Positions 22,676-35,981 of a stretch of 64,000 nt of DNA are shown in pieces (position 1 is the stretch's first letter; every line of letters begins with the position of its first letter). The position numbers and the translations under genes were made by a program. The DNA is taken from contig JAHLEZ010000007.1 in NCBI GenBank assembly GCA_020726505.1, forward strand, positions 2,852,001 to 2,916,000. The letters are read 5' to 3'. Below the pieces are notes generated by a model. That model had not been told where the DNA came from. It did not search any database and worked only from the letters and a program-made list of their open reading frames with translations. This stretch comes from Leptodontidium sp. MPI-SDFR-AT-0119 (taxonomy: Eukaryota > Ascomycota > Leotiomycetes > Helotiales > Leptodontidiaceae).

Positions 22676-24470
22676 GAGATTATTAGAACCTCACACCCCC
22701 TAACATTCGATTCTGGAAAATCTAGATTGTACCTGGAATTATAAAGACGATGATGTGCTGAAGCGGAAAAATAATCGACTTCGGACGTGATGAATGCTAT
22801 GGAGAATGACTGTGCTCAGAAATTGGTTCAAGAAGCTTGAGATCTAAAGAAAGCTTGAGGTACCACGTCTTTTATGTAGTCTCGAAGAAGCCAAGACTTC
22901 TTCTTGCATATCCAGATTCCTGGCGACCTGCCTGTTAGAGAGAGGGTTCTGCAGGGCTCAAAGAGCGTCTGCATCCAACAAAGTTGAGGCAGCTCACTTT
23001 CTCCAACGGTCTCAGTCCATCCATATCTCTGGTGGAGCCCAAGTGCTTTCGATTCTGGTGATCTTATAGATACTATCGACTGGTCACGGTCTTTCGGGTA
23101 GACCCAGTCCATATTTGTACTCTCGTCCGAGCATTTAGGAGAATGGAGTTGTGTTGGGTTCCGGACTTCAAAGTGTCCACTGTTGGATATGCACCTCTGC
23201 AGCCTGCGTGATTAGCACATGCCTCATCTGGAACTTCCTCCTTAACAGCAGTTGGGAGATGAATGCCACATACGAAGCACATTGTGACCTTTGATGAATG
23301 GCAACCTACAGGTATTGCTTAAGTGAGCATTGGGTGAAACTTGGTAACTGCAACAGACTGCCGACTTGACTTGGGGGACTGATGAAAAGCGTCCAGAAAG
23401 AAGACCCGGAGAAGGCATCTTCCAAGCAGCAAAGTCTATCTCGCTGATCAAGTAGACGGAAATAGAAGTCACAGGAAATATGTTTGCTCGAAAAGGCGAC
23501 GAAATTTCACGGCAGGCGTTCGCCGAGGTTGGGTGTGACATCTGGATAAGCTTGTGTTAGCCGCCCTCATGGAGCTTAGATGCGGGTCGGTGGGGGTTAC
23601 GGGGTCGCCTACCTAGGCAGGTGCTTCTCGGGTGTTCATCCCGTAGCATTGACAGCATGACAAGACCTGAAAGTGGTCTGTTCCCCGGCGTGCGGCCGGA
23701 CTCATGACATGCAAGCGAGTGGACCAAAAGCTGTGGATCGCCAAATTCATTCACTCCTCAACGCACTTCAGGGGATAACACGTGGAAATTGATACCGTAC
23801 CGTAGTCGTTACTCGGGAACTGAAACCGAGTTTTGCCGGGTTGGATATCCGGTGGGTTCCGTGTTAGCGCCGGATGACTCGTACCTTTCGCGCCTTCCGT
23901 TAACCTCAACTGTGATGATAAGGCTTCTAGCCTACAGTAAAAGCTATCCTTGCCCAGTGCTACCAGAGTGGCCAGTGCGTCCGCGTTGCTAACGTGTTGA
24001 TTGGGGGGTTTCCGCGCTATTTGGTGACATTCTCGGGGTCACGTGGTAACCCGCAAAGAGGGAGGCAAACATGGTGCGTGTTCGGTGCCAAATGGTTGAT
24101 TTGGGCTTGGCACTTAGGGTGAAGGTTCTTGGGCAACATTGATGTTGATATCTGCAAGTGGCCACAGTATGCTCCCGCACAAGGGCGGAGAGAAAAAATG
24201 TTCCATTCAAGAGCGTCTCATTCCAGTGGACCCTGCATCCGACCGCTTCCGACGAAATCCTTGGCTGCATATGTATTGAAAGTACTTCGTATCAAGGGTA
24301 ACAGTTCCGCCAAGTCTGTATCCACTGCTTCTGGGAGGTCTAATAGATACAGGCCACAGCTAAAGCAACTCATGGAAATAGCTAAATCAACTCATGCCAA
24401 GGAATTTCGGGGAATCCGAAGGGTGCATTTATTAACTTCGCTCCGCTATATCAATTTGTACTACAGGGCA
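22676..24470. other. No gene recognised
   Basis: Several minus-strand frames between 22828 and 23541 have normal codon-like composition, including a cysteine-bearing segment MCFVCGIHLPTAVKEE. They do not join into a recognisable family. The rest is non-coding by eye. Confidence 0.35.
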
Positions 24471-24495
24471 AGGGCCACTTATGCATTCTACTTAA

Positions 24496-26265
24496 TTATG
24501 CTAATTCATCTGCATCATCCAATTCAAAGTCAGCATCTTGAGTATACACTTCCACCCCTCCAATTACATCCCTTTGTATCACACTTGCAAAAGCTGTACT
24601 AGCATCTACCATACTATCTAACTGATATATTAATGACATCCCATGCATATAACCCCTTTCCCGCTAGGTTCCCGGCTCGTACATATCCCGATACCCACGC
24701 TAAAGCCTCTATATAGCTAGTGCAGTCGATGATAGGCCAGTTTGTACTATAAAAGACTACAGTATAAATAACACAGTTAAAACAAAAACCAGTAGAGCTA
24801 AGCTTAACGGGAGTTTAAAGAGAAAGGGGTCTCTACAAGTATTAGAAGATACTACACGTAATATGCCTCCACCAAGAGCACCTTTTAGCCTACCTTTCCC
24901 TTTCACTTTCATTAGATTTATGAGAAGAAGAGGTATCGAAATAAAGACCCCAAGAAAAGTATATTCTTATAACTTAAAATAATACTAGTAGTAATATATA
25001 TCTTTAAGTACAATTACTCCACTCTCTTACTTTCTCTTATAAATAATATATTAACAAAGGAGGCTAAGGGCCTTTAGTATTATACATATACAAATATCTA
25101 AAGAAAGGCTAGCGACTAAGAGCTTACTATACTCTTGATTTATTTGGAGTAATACGTAGCCATAGACAGACTGGAGGACAGTGGCAAAAAGAGGGATATT
25201 TATGTTATAGGAAGGCCGTAGTTATTACTTAGTAATCGTCGTCTTAATACTTTTCTATTATACTTTCTAAAAGAGCTTCATTTTGAGGAACATATTACGA
25301 AGGTCGCTATGGCTATGCCACAAATATGTCTTAAGAGTAACATTAAAAACCCTTAATAGAACTAGTAATATTAATTCCAAAGTAACATAATTAATTAACC
25401 TAAAAGATAATAAGTTTCTCTTTCCAAAGGAGCCAAGTATTCTCACAGTAACTTACAGCTTCCACTAGAAACTTAGTACACATATTCTAAAGAGTATTAT
25501 GAAAAGCCATCTCAATTGTACTAGAAAGTAATACATTCCAGGAGCTTAAGAATACTTAAAAGCATAAGTGGCGTATTTAAATTCCGTCGGGGCCTTTAAT
25601 AGGGCCAGGGAAGTACTTTTTAGTTTTTACTAATACGTTTATATTAACGTGCTATTAACAAAGGAGGTGCCGGGCCTAGGGGAAGAATACTTCATGACAC
25701 TTAATAAGAGTTAACTCCTTATTTATTATAATAGAAATTAGCTGTTAAATCATATATTAAGACATAATACCCTTAAGTTATATAAGAACCTATTTATAGT
25801 CTGATTCCGTCTCCCTTGACAAAAAAGCCATCCCAAGTTGAATCACTATATTATTCCCTAATACTCCACAGATATTTAGCAAAGGCATATTAAATCAATT
25901 AGTTTTATATATGTAATCGAGTAATAAAACATTAGAATACTGCTTCTAAAGTTGTAAAGAGGAAGGGTCGATGAAAAGGAGATGTCGCAAGGGTCCAGTA
26001 TTTAATTCGTACCGAGAAGAGTAATCGTTGTCTTGTAACTCTTATATAATTTACTAGTAATAAGAAGCTTTTAATTATAAAAATAAGTACCTGCAAAAGC
26101 CATTAGATAAGCGTCTTACCACCTAATTACTCAATTCGCGACTTCTGAATAAGGTTAAAAATATCTTTTAAAGTCAACGCCACACTTAAGTCTTCCTCAC
26201 GAAGCGCAGATAGAATTTACGCGTTAGAAAGGCCAGTCTTTGCAAAAGTATTAATAGAGACACGA
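24496..26265 (-). mobile_element. Decayed DNA transposon, C-terminal transposase tail
   Basis: The minus strand ends a frame at 24496 with an acidic tail (DADFELDDADELA) preceded by YQLDSMVDASTAFASVIQRD. Further upstream (about 24950-24880) comes KVKGKGRLKGALGG, resembling the basic tail of MULE-type transposases. The region to 26265 is AT-rich and unreadable as protein. The class (MULE or hAT) is uncertain because no catalytic motif survives. The LTR copy at 26271 marks its right limit. Confidence 0.4.
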
Positions 26266-26270
26266 GTTTC

Positions 26271-26572
26271 TGTTACGACCTCCGATGCGCCTCGTATTCT
26301 AACCGACACGGCTAGTAGCATCGGCTGGCTATGCGACGGCGCTAAGCCTAATTAGGAAGACTAGGTAGCGAGTATACGACATATTAATATGAATAGCGCT
26401 CGACTACGCTAGGCCTTATTAAGAGAGCCCCCCGTGTATTTATACTTAAGCTCTCTCTTATAAAAAGCTCTCCTTTTCTCCTTGTCTTTTCTTCTCGATT
26501 CTGAGCGTAGCTTTAGGTCTAAATACAAAGCTAGAGTTTACTCGCCGTATCAACCTTTCGCCAGCCGTAACA
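26271..26572 (+). repeat. LTR of the TGTTACGACC family (copy 4 of 5)
   Basis: A 302-bp full-length copy from TGTTACGACC to GCCGTAACA. The flanking pentamers (GTTTC and GTGGG) do not match. It may therefore derive from recombination between different elements, or the flanks may have mutated. No internal retrotransposon sequence is attached. Confidence 0.85.
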
Positions 26573-27860
26573 GTGGGTCTTGAAATTCTAATAGCGAAAA
26601 AAAGCAAGCCGTTGACTTCGATTTTATTATGGCGGCTTAATAATAAGATTTTTTTAAATATCATATTTAAAATTTATAATAATAAATAAACATTATAATA
26701 TATTACGCGGCTAACTCTTCGAGTTTTATAACCTTAGGTATTCTTAAGCGTAGTATTGTCCTACTACGTTAAGCAAGGTGCGCCTAATTTTAGAAACCCC
26801 TTTTAAACTTATTATTTTACAGGTAGTAGAGGGGAACTTTATAACGAGCATTCGTAGCGAAGCATTAAGTGCGATGCTATTTCGGATTAATATTAATACT
26901 AAGCAAGAAATATAAATGAATTACAATAAATGTAAAGGAACTTTTTCCTTTAAGGCTTATAAGGAGATTTGATTTAATATAACCATCGTTACTATATAAT
27001 TTGCTTTACATTCTCTCCTTCTTATACCTTGGTATGCTTATAACTCGACTTCACCGTATTAAATAAAGAAAATAGAATTAATTTCTTATGAATAGTTTAC
27101 CAAATAATATTATTTACTTAAGAACGAGGCAACCAAACCGTCTTATTAGCCCGCCCTATACTACTTCATCTCAAATTCATGTGGCAAAAGATTCGTCGGC
27201 GTAAGGTATACGAAATCTTAGAATACATAAATTAATTACATGCTACATATATACTAATTTAACTCACAATATTTGCCTTTACTAGTTACTAAGATTCATT
27301 ATCGATTAAACGGTATGCGATAACTCAACATTACTAGCGAATAAACAAGGCTACCTCAAACCTAAGAAGTTAGCCTAGTTCGTGCACTTTCTTAACTATT
27401 ATTTTCTTCTTTCCCGAAGCCCCTTTATACGAATTCCTTCTTTTTATCATCGTATTACGACACAAGATACACTTTATAAAGAAATAGGATACCTTACAAC
27501 GTTTATACATATAAGAAGTTAAGAAGATCATTTCTTAGCCCTTTAATACGTGATGGTATCATGCTTTATTATTAACTTTTAAAAAGGTTACCATCTCGTT
27601 ATTTGATTATTATCAGCTAGTGGTGGTGATACCATTAGAATATTAACCCCATACAAAAACCGGGGGTAATTTACTACCACTAGCAAAACCCACAAATTCT
27701 ACGAGTCAGTGGTAAACAATCATTTGGTTCCCTAACTCCCCAAATAGAAGACTAAGCTTGTCACCAAAAGCATTCCATCAAACCATCCGTGACCTGCCTA
27801 ATGACTACAACTTAAGGGTAAATGATCGCATTAATATAATACACGGGGATAAATAAAGAT
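26573..27860. other. AT-rich decayed repeat DNA, no gene
   Basis: Stops occur in every frame and no motif was found. From about 27560 the composition becomes more balanced, with a GGTGATACC/GGTATCA-type partial dyad. Confidence 0.5.
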
Positions 27861-29591
27861 GGCATTAATCTAACGCAGAGCACTTCGGCATTGACTTTGG
27901 CATGCTTAATTCTGGAGGAAATAGGGGTGTTGTTCGATGGGAAAGATTAATATGAAGCTGCGCAGGTGGTGATTTAGAATGATGACTTGAAGAAAGATCT
28001 CGAGAGGGAAGGAAACTGAGGTGATAGCGTATTAGAGCTACGGAGAAACACACAAGCTGCTCCTCCACGATAATCTTATTTTCGTATTCGACAACAGGCT
28101 GTCGACTATTTATCTTTATTGAAGTCTTTTTATGTTATAAAGAAATTGAGTAACGAAACTGGTTATAGAGAATAAAACGTAGCGGGGCATCGCCTAAATA
28201 CCAACAACCTCTCACTAAGTACAAGTGTTCACATTACAACAAACGTTTCCAGTTTCCTCTTCCCTTACTCCAGTTTCTCAAAAGCTTCCCATTTCATGAG
28301 CCTATACACGTCTTTCAAGTCAGTCAGACAGATTCTACATGCTCGGGTATTAACTCACAACATTCTCCAATTAGAGAGTATTTGTCTTGGTCCTTGTACG
28401 TGTAATAATCACTAATTTCACTGAGGTAACGAGATACCATGGGGGTTCTCTGGTGATCAGCCGGAGAGGTTCCAGTAACAAAAGACTAATTGCTAAAGAA
28501 GGTAGACTCTTCTTCAGAGGAAGCTGACTATATACTAGAGTAATAAAGAAGTAAAGAAATGTGACTCTTCTGTTTGCAGATAAAGAATAAGGCCGCATTC
28601 AGTACGAGGAATGAAGCCGCATTCAATACGGGCCATTACAGTACGTTCGAAGTACGTATGGTACTTTCGCACCGGCGAAATCGCGATAATGTCGCTGGGT
28701 TCCGTTCCATTCGATACGCGAGCCATGTAGCCATGGTTCGTGATAGCGAACCTATGTAATGGCATTGAGTAGGGCTATCGGTCGGTACGCTTTGGGTACT
28801 TCCTTTCGTTGGGGACTTACTCCTGGAGTTCTGTTTGCCTAGTGGTAGTGTTGGCGTTAGCGATGATGGCCTTGCTGCAGTAGCACTTGGCCTGCCTCTC
28901 TAGCGGCGGAGGATTTATATTTAACTAATACTAAGTACAAAGTAGGGTGCGGCGTGCTTCTTCTTATGCTGGAGCCCCTACAACATCTTTCCTACTTAAT
29001 ACCCGATCAAGTGGGTATGCTTTTGCTTCGAGGGTTCCGGCGGACCAGACCTTTACTCTATGTCTCCCCCAGTTTGCATAACCCCAGTTTGTATTTAAGT
29101 CCTCATTTACTTGTTTCCTTTCCTTAGTGTTATATTTATAACAGACTCCGGAATTCTCCCCTAGTGACAGGTTAGAACCTAGGATACATGCTGATTAATA
29201 CCTTTCTTGCAATTTTATATGAACACTAGTTCCCAACCTTCCATACTCATATTGGATCCATGCGAATTCCCTAGAGTTACAGCAAGATAATAAAATTATA
29301 GATCTTATTGCCCACAGTTAGACCGACCAGCGACACCCATTGAGATCTTCAATGAGTAGTGATTCTGCGCCGTAGCTACTAGTAATAGTATTAAGTCTGT
29401 GTTACAGTTTCTAGGCGATGTCCATTATCCTTTCAATAATCTATAATTAGTAGTGATAATCATTTCATCATGTCCCAAGTCTTACGCAATTCTTAAATGT
29501 ATATGCAATTCTAATTTCGGTCTCTAAGTGTTTCCAGGATAATACCAGGAAGCGACTTGGGAGCGAAAGTAGACCCCCCTTCCTCCTTTAA
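27861..29591. other. No gene recognised; possible old LTR-like sequence
   Basis: Around 28570-28760 short phrases such as GCCGCATTCAGTACG and GCCGCATTCAATACG recur in tandem. The 28880-29200 part is transposon-like in texture but lacks definable ends. No protein family was recognised. Confidence 0.35.
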
Positions 29592-30104
29592 ATGCCAGAA
29601 TTGGATCTCGGAGCCGGAATCGTTCCCTCTAAGCATAGTGGTGCAGTTATATTAGCAAGATACGAGGACTATAAAAGAATAAATCCCCACGGCCTGCACC
29701 TTTACCACAGAAAAATAACCATGCATAAGTTCAAGAGGTCAAGACCACGTATCACGCTCTTAGAGTCGGATCAACCCCCAACGCCCACGCCTATTGACGC
29801 CAAAATTGCTCACAATAATGGGACATCGGTAGCAATTGAGGCGACTAACGAAAACCTACAAGCATCGAAAAATGTTCCCACCCCTAGCCTCTCCGAGATA
29901 ATTGAACAAAGCACTAGGGAAAATGGCCGATTGAGACATGAGCTTGCGTACCAGCAGAGAAAACAGGCAATAGACCTATCTACCTTAGAGAAGGTAGGAC
30001 GAGTTGTTTCTGAGCTTCGCCACACTTTAAGGGAGCACAAAAAGCTTGAGTTGACCATGACTTTGGGAAAAGCAGTACAGGTGAAGAGGCTGAATGATTT
30101 CTAA
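29592..30104 (+). CDS. Hypothetical coiled-coil protein
   Basis: An uninterrupted 170-codon frame from ATG at 29592. The first half is basic and Pro-rich (RSRPRITLLESDQPPTPTP). The second half is predicted helical with PSLSEIIEQSTRENGRLRHE, LAYQQRKQA and a leucine-spaced tail, a likely coiled coil. Similar short proteins with a LRxELAYQQRK segment occur in filamentous ascomycetes, but I know no assigned function. An alternative start at the Met at about 29721 would give a shorter protein. No frameshift or RIP-type stop is visible, so it may be active. Confidence 0.6.
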   Translation: MPELDLGAGIVPSKHSGAVILARYEDYKRINPHGLHLYHRKITMHKFKRSRPRITLLESDQPPTPTPIDAKIAHNNGTSVAIEATNENLQASKNVPTPSLSEIIEQSTRENGRLRHELAYQQRKQAIDLSTLEKVGRVVSELRHTLREHKKLELTMTLGKAVQVKRLNDF

Positions 30105-30602
30105 GACCCTTAAGAATTTTTGAACTTTTCTTGATTTTAATTTGCATGATTGTTACTTGTATTGAACTTATTTCCTCAAGTCCTCAGTTGTTAAGTTGTT
30201 CATAATTTCATTATTCTAATTGATTGATTAACGTTCTTCCCTGCACCATACGTGCCGGAAAAAATGATAGATAAACATACTCGACCGCCCTTGTCTCAGA
30301 GAAAACTCCCTCGATCTTAAGAACTAAGTCTGTTCTTGCACTCTCGAATCGCCAAATAAATGTCTATTTGTCAAGTAATGGGACCGCTCTCAACCCTTAA
30401 AACAACCAATACGGAAAAAATGAAATGCCCACCGGAGGAAAGGTACTGCAATCTTCGAGGCTCACCCACGAAATCGCCTAATACACTACAAATGCGCCGC
30501 CCTGTTTGACTCGATATATTATCCAGAAAAGTCTTACCCCCTCAACTAAACTGCTCCCTAATCTATGTTTCGCCTTCTCTAGCGAGCTCTGCAGGTACGT
30601 AT

Positions 30603-32294
30603 CTATGAGAGTATTCTCTTCGTTTTCTCCTTCACCCACTCCCTATTAACATAGGCAGCCCAGATAATCATCAATATGGCAAGAAATGATACTGCAATCT
30701 CCCAAAATATCCAGAAATTGGGATTCCTAGGGAGGGAGTTGTCGCTGAAGGAAAACAGGGCTGCAAGGAGGCTTAAAGGAACGAAAACAGCGGCGAGCCA
30801 GGTGAGCACCTCAAGTTTCTGAGCGTGTTTTTTTTCTTCTTGGGTGTCGAAGATTTGGAGAGCGTGAAGTTGGAGGTTGGTTACGCCTGCGATTTTTTTA
30901 CGCCACGATTCGACTTCATTGAAAATATAGATCCAGTCAATTTTGTCATCAGTCGTCCACTGGTGAGGAGTCGTGTGTCTTTGAATATGTTTCTCTCGGG
31001 ATCTTGTCGTTTGGTAAGGCTCTTTGGCATTATTGTCTGGAATCCGGCCCTCGGGGTAGCGGGTGTAGTAAGGCTCGTGTTCCGGAACAGCACCAAGGTT
31101 GTAGAGGTTCTGTTTAGCGTGCGACCAGAATCTGAGGGCGAGGGTTCCCATACTATGCAAGCCTCGAACAGTAGTCTCAATTCGCTCCAACTGGATGTGA
31201 TTAAAGTCAACCTTCTCCACAGCCGCAACGCTGTACTCGTGCTTAAGGAATTCTAATGTAACCATCCAAATAGATGCGACAATTTTCCTCAGAAACAAAG
31301 CTGCGTCACTAGGATCCTTTCCGAGAGAGGAACCTGGCCACCCCTTTTTCGTATAAAACACAACATCATCTAGCATGGAGCTTCTGTGAGGCCCGTCGCG
31401 CCTTTGCTGGTCTTCATTCGCCAAAGAACTCGACCAAGGGACAAAGTCAGCATAACCCCCTAGGAACCTACTTGGGCTTTGCTGGTGTCTGTGTTGATGT
31501 TGGTGAAGATGCCGGACATACGGTGGATCTACAAGCATCACTGCTGTCACCTAATTAGCAAGGGACATCCTGGTGCAAAGAATCCAGAACTCACCGTCCC
31601 AGCTCCTTTCGTCAATGCCGTCTTGTACACAAGACCAAAACGAAGCCTTGCATCGCGATAACCCAAAATTCAAATCCTCGCCTCTGTTCTTCTCGTCGGG
31701 CGACGGTTCATCCGATGGCTCTAGCCAAATATTCCGGTAAACGTTAAAGCCCAGCCGCATATCATCGGCATTCTGAATTTTGTACTTTGTCTCGTGGAAC
31801 TTTTTAGCTAGGTCAGACGCATATTTCTCCCAGGTCGTAGGGTCTAGATTAAAAATCTCCCAATACTTCAAGTGGAACTGCTTGTGCGGGTCGTGTAAAG
31901 ATGGTAACCTTGGAACGTTTGACCTATCCTTAGGCGAGTCCTCAGATCTCTCAGTGACACGAACATGGCTAGCAAAGAAGGCGGGATCGATTCTGAATCG
32001 GCTGCCGAGGGCCTCGATCACTTCGGCTGTAAGGTCTTCAACAATAAAAAGTCGCCGGTGGCCTGGAGGAGTTTCGCGAAATACGTCGAGGAAGTCGTAG
32101 AGTTCTCTACTAGATGAGGGTCGGAATTCTTTCGTCACGCTCGGAACATAATCGCCCGCAAAAGCAAGATCGAGAGCCGCAATCCTGCAGTTGAATGTTT
32201 GCTGCTGAAACATAAAATGATTGAGATATTCGAGGTTGGGATTTCCTTTGCGCATGTGGCCTATGAGCTGGTGATAGGGCCCCTGACATCCCAT
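30603..32294 (-). CDS. CorA-like membrane protein
   Basis: Two minus-strand exons, 32294-31595 and 31543-30603. They are joined by a 51-bp intron with GTGAGT donor and ACAG acceptor that restores frame ([12 protein letters not shown]). The long N-terminal domain contains [20 protein letters not shown] and [13 protein letters not shown]. The C-terminus has a charged helix ([15 protein letters not shown]) and two membrane segments near [11 protein letters not shown] and [19 protein letters not shown]. This is the layout of the fungal CorA-like family. The Gly-Met-Asn filter motif of true Mg2+ channels after the first membrane helix is absent, so magnesium transport is doubtful. The ATG at 32294 is a conservative start. 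Coding-like sequence upstream (about 32530-32300, with DNCRNFIGSCYQRD) suggests one or more earlier exons. Confidence 0.75.
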
Positions 32295-34041
32295 GATTCA
32301 ATGGCAGTACTTTTATTACAGATAAGCCCGGATTGAGTGTACAGGGTACCAAAAAAGCGACTTGAATGAGCGTAATATTCAATGTCAAGATTATGGAAGG
32401 AACAGGGCCAGCAAGACCTGAAACTAAATACATTAAATATCTCATTCCAGACCTCCTGTACGTCGTAGTCGTGGATTGTGGCATGATCTCTTTGGTAGCA
32501 AGAGCCTATGAAATTGCGACAGTTGTCCACTGAATGCAGTTTATGCCGCCTTAACCAGAAGCTGAAATATTGATCATGCAGAGATAAAAGACCAATTATT
32601 GTTAATCTGCAGACAGGCCGTGACGTGTACGCTAAAGTACCTTAGCTTACAGTGTTGTGTTACCTAATACCTGGGAACGTAAGCATGCTACGGGCGAGAC
32701 CTTTTTGATATGCTTCAATGATTTTTGGACCGGAGCACAAACGAGGAATGATACGGTTGGTGGAAGCTTGGAGGACACCCCGCGCTGCACGTGAGAATAC
32801 GGTATTCCCCTCCGATCATACGGAGCACAGCCAGAGAACGAGAGGGTATGCGAGGATTCCGGGAAGGAGGCTTGGTCGAAGGAAGGGTGTTGGGCTGGCA
32901 AGAATCTTCATGCGGGCAATGCATCTTGATATGTGTGAACAATGCATGCGCTCACTGCACGCTCCTGCCAATCCGGCGGACTCGTTGCCGAGTTTGCGGA
33001 CTTGAAAGATAAAGAAGAGGTACGTATATTTGCTTAAGCCAAACTAGGGGGTCCCTAGACAGGAATTAGCTGATAATCTTGCCTCGAATCAGCTCACTAT
33101 TATGACACTGTGAGCGGGCTGACAAGGCCGGGATCGCACGGCGCAAATCCGGGGTCGTGGCCCTAGGGGTCTTCTCCGGGAGCAGGGGGCAGGCGAGCTA
33201 TTGTCTACCCCCTTCAGGCCTAAATAAATGTCAAATGGTCGGACCAATTGAACCCAAGATCTGGTATCAACACCAGGTGATTGGTCAGTCCACGCTCAAA
33301 GTCCCACTGGAACTGGTGACATTTAACATCTAATGCGGCCTGGGGGAAGTAATGAGGGCTGGGAGCCCCCTAGCAATAACACAGTAGATGGGCAATAACA
33401 CTGTAGATGGCATCATGCTATGCGAATTTCCTCGGGATGTTTAGCAGGCGCACCCCATACAAGTACTGGTCAGTTTGTGTGTTGTGCTGTCCCTCCCAAC
33501 GCTGCCTCGTGCGTCTTGCATGCGCCAAGGTGTTCGCTGGATCGAGATTATTATGAGTGATCGAGTTTCCCAGAAAAAAGTGATGATGTCTTGTGTATGC
33601 ACTCACCCCTCTCTCCAACGATTGGAAGATGGTGGTCGAAAGTCGGCGGAGCCCGCTCCAGTTCGTTCATGATTGCTGCGAGGGACTCGCTTGTTACCTA
33701 GGTAACTACGGTAAGTAACTTATCTGATGTTTTAAACGTCGACCTCCGTCCGCTGGACAAAAAGCGTCGCTGCAGCACGGGCTTTCTAAACGAGAATCTA
33801 GACCAATGGAAAGAGCATCGAAATGCTGTTCCAGTCACGGCTGTCAAAGAACAGCCCACTGCATAGCGACGGCCTTGACCCCTCCCTACGATTCTGTGTA
33901 GATTCGATATTTATATCTTCACCAGGGACCCTTCAGAAAATATATTTATTCTCCGTCTGCGCGAAAATAAAATAAAAATCGGGGTCCAGATCAGACACGA
34001 TAAACACAAACAGCAACCTTTGTTCCACACTTCCTGCGATT
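32295..34041. other. Intergenic region between divergent CorA-like and bHLH genes
   Basis: It contains possible first exons of the CorA-like gene (to about 32600) and the bHLH promoter. An imperfect inverted repeat (CCCCCTTCAGGCC... and ...GGCCTGGGGG, about 33209-33347) may be a small MITE. No other coding signal was seen. Confidence 0.45.
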
Positions 34042-35075
34042 ATGACCTTTAACAAAAACAGTGCCGTAGCTGACTGCTACATAGGCGATGCTCTGGACAA
34101 AGCTCGCGTAACAACCCGCCTTCTTGTGTTATCCTCACCCTTATGTACACACACTAAACGCTTACGCAGGACTATCCTGACTTCGATCAAGGAGATTATA
34201 ACTTGATTCCGCAATTATGCAGCCCCGTAGATCTCAACGCATGGTCTTTCTCACCGCTGCCTTCACTAGAAAGTCCATTCCTTGATACACTACTATCAAG
34301 TACGTATCAAGACAACAGCTGGAATCCCTTCGACCGGTCTTTCGGTTCTCTGATGACCCCAGACTCTATAAACACTGAGTTCATTATCCCAGAGAAGCTC
34401 GCCACAAAAGCATACCAGGACGCATACCAGAACGCATACAACAATGTCGCCGAGCCTCAACAAACAGAGCCATGGTCTGTCACTCAAGCAGCCAGTGACT
34501 GCGTTTCGGTATCCCAAGCATTAGCAGGCTCTTTAGGTGCATCCCCCCCAACCCGAGAATCATATCCTTCCTCGCCATTGGAGACGCAACGCGGCTCGGG
34601 CAAGTCTATTCCTTCCGGCAGGACGTCAAGCCGCAGTTCCCGGCTCAGCAAACGGTCTAAATCTCAAAGTAAGGCAGGAGAACGAGCGACAAAATCCGCC
34701 TCTCAACAACGACTACGCTCAACTTCGACTGCCGTTGCAGTGAACTCCCGTCCCACAACCTCCTCAACATCTTCGTACAACTCAAACTCACCACCGAAGC
34801 ACGCACGTCTCAGCCACAACCAAGTCGAGAAACAGTATCGGAATCGACTAAATGATCAATTTGAAACGCTGCTATCGACATTACCAAGAGAGGATGGAAA
34901 AGGTAGTGAAGAAAAGAAGGTTAGTAAAGCTGAGGTTTTGATGCTTGCGAGAAAGTACATCCGAGAGTTGGAGAGGGACAGCAAAAGGTTGAAGAAGGAG
35001 AATGAGAGGTTGGGCGGTATAATAGGGGGATGGAAGAAAAGATGGGTGAAGTCTGGTGGGGTGGTACTTTCTTGA
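34042..35075 (+). CDS. bHLH transcription factor, SREBP-type basic region
   Basis: Exon 1 (34042-34107) supplies the ATG and 22 codons. A 62-bp intron with a TACGCAG acceptor follows, and exon 2 runs from 34170 to the TGA at 35073. The total is 323 residues. Residues up to about 200 are Ser/Thr/Gln-rich, likely activation and disordered regions, with a basic RS-rich patch. The bHLH region follows with basic segment HNQVEKQYRNRLN, helix 1 FETLLSTLP, a loop of about 12 residues and helix 2 SKAEVLMLARKYIRELE, extended by a leucine-type coiled coil. The Tyr in KQYR, where most bHLH proteins have Arg, is the hallmark of SREBP-type factors, which bind both E-boxes and sterol-response elements. There are no membrane segments, so it is not a membrane-tethered SREBP. 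The gene looks intact. Confidence 0.85.
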
Positions 35076-35981
35076 AATGTTGGGGGTATATGGGATGGGA
35101 GAGATTAGTTGTTGTGAGGAGAGAACATAGTAGCTAGAGCAGCTAAAATTATAGTCTCTCTGTTTTGATTGACCCGAGTTATGGACAGCCTCAAAGTATC
35201 TGAAGGAGAGACGGTGTGCTTGAAGGCTCCGAGTACTTGTCTAGGAAACCGCGGAGGAAAAATGGCGACGGGAAAGACGGAAGAGGAAGAATTTTGGCTG
35301 AGCATCTACGCTTGTTTAATGAAACGGACCGACATGATTGAGCTCCCTGTTTTCCTTGGTTGCGTTATAATGGCTTAGCGATGAAAAGATGTGGAATGTA
35401 CTAATCGCAACTTAACGACTTTTAATTTCTCGTTATGATACCCGAGATAGTTTCAAAAGTGCAAAAGTAGTAGTAAACATAATATATAATGTTGAGTTCT
35501 TAAATGAATGCCTCATGATGTTTTAAGTTCGAGCTGAATAGTATTGCGATATGGGAGGTCTAGCCATTAACTGATGCAACAAACACCATGCACAGCAAGC
35601 GGGTTGGCCTGTCAACATCGGGGAGCCTCCTGATGTCCAAAAGGAGTATGCGGGATGGAAACTATCGCAGACTGTAAAGATGACGGCTGTCTATGGGTGG
35701 CGGGCAAAGTGAGGCAACTTTCTATGTGCGAGTCTTCACCCTATAATTAGCTCTCCCCTCTTGATTGATTGATTTATTCATAGACCAATCCCAGCGACCA
35801 ATGGTCGCTCATGCGGCATATTGGTCAGTGCGTAATCACCTAACCATCAGTAGCTATCAATATTTACATGGCCCTTATTTCTTCAAAAACATCACAAACA
35901 GCGAGAGCGAAATTTTTGGAATTAAGCAACGAAAACCGCATCTAGCAGCCCCCCTTTTGGCCAGTTGAGAAGCCTGAGCTT
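35076..35981. other. No gene recognised
   Basis: This is the 3' flank of the bHLH gene. A 70-codon frame at 35169-35378 has no recognisable motif. The remainder appears non-coding. Confidence 0.45.

Noticed and set aside
24129..24602. 157-codon plus-strand frame
   Set aside because: Its end is antisense to the acidic transposase tail on the minus strand, and the rest has no recognisable motif.
28570..29200. Complete LTR or retroelement
   Set aside because: Texture is transposon-like but no matching second repeat, end motif or target duplication could be found.
30825..31256. Plus-strand 143-codon frame
   Set aside because: Antisense shadow of the CorA-like exon.
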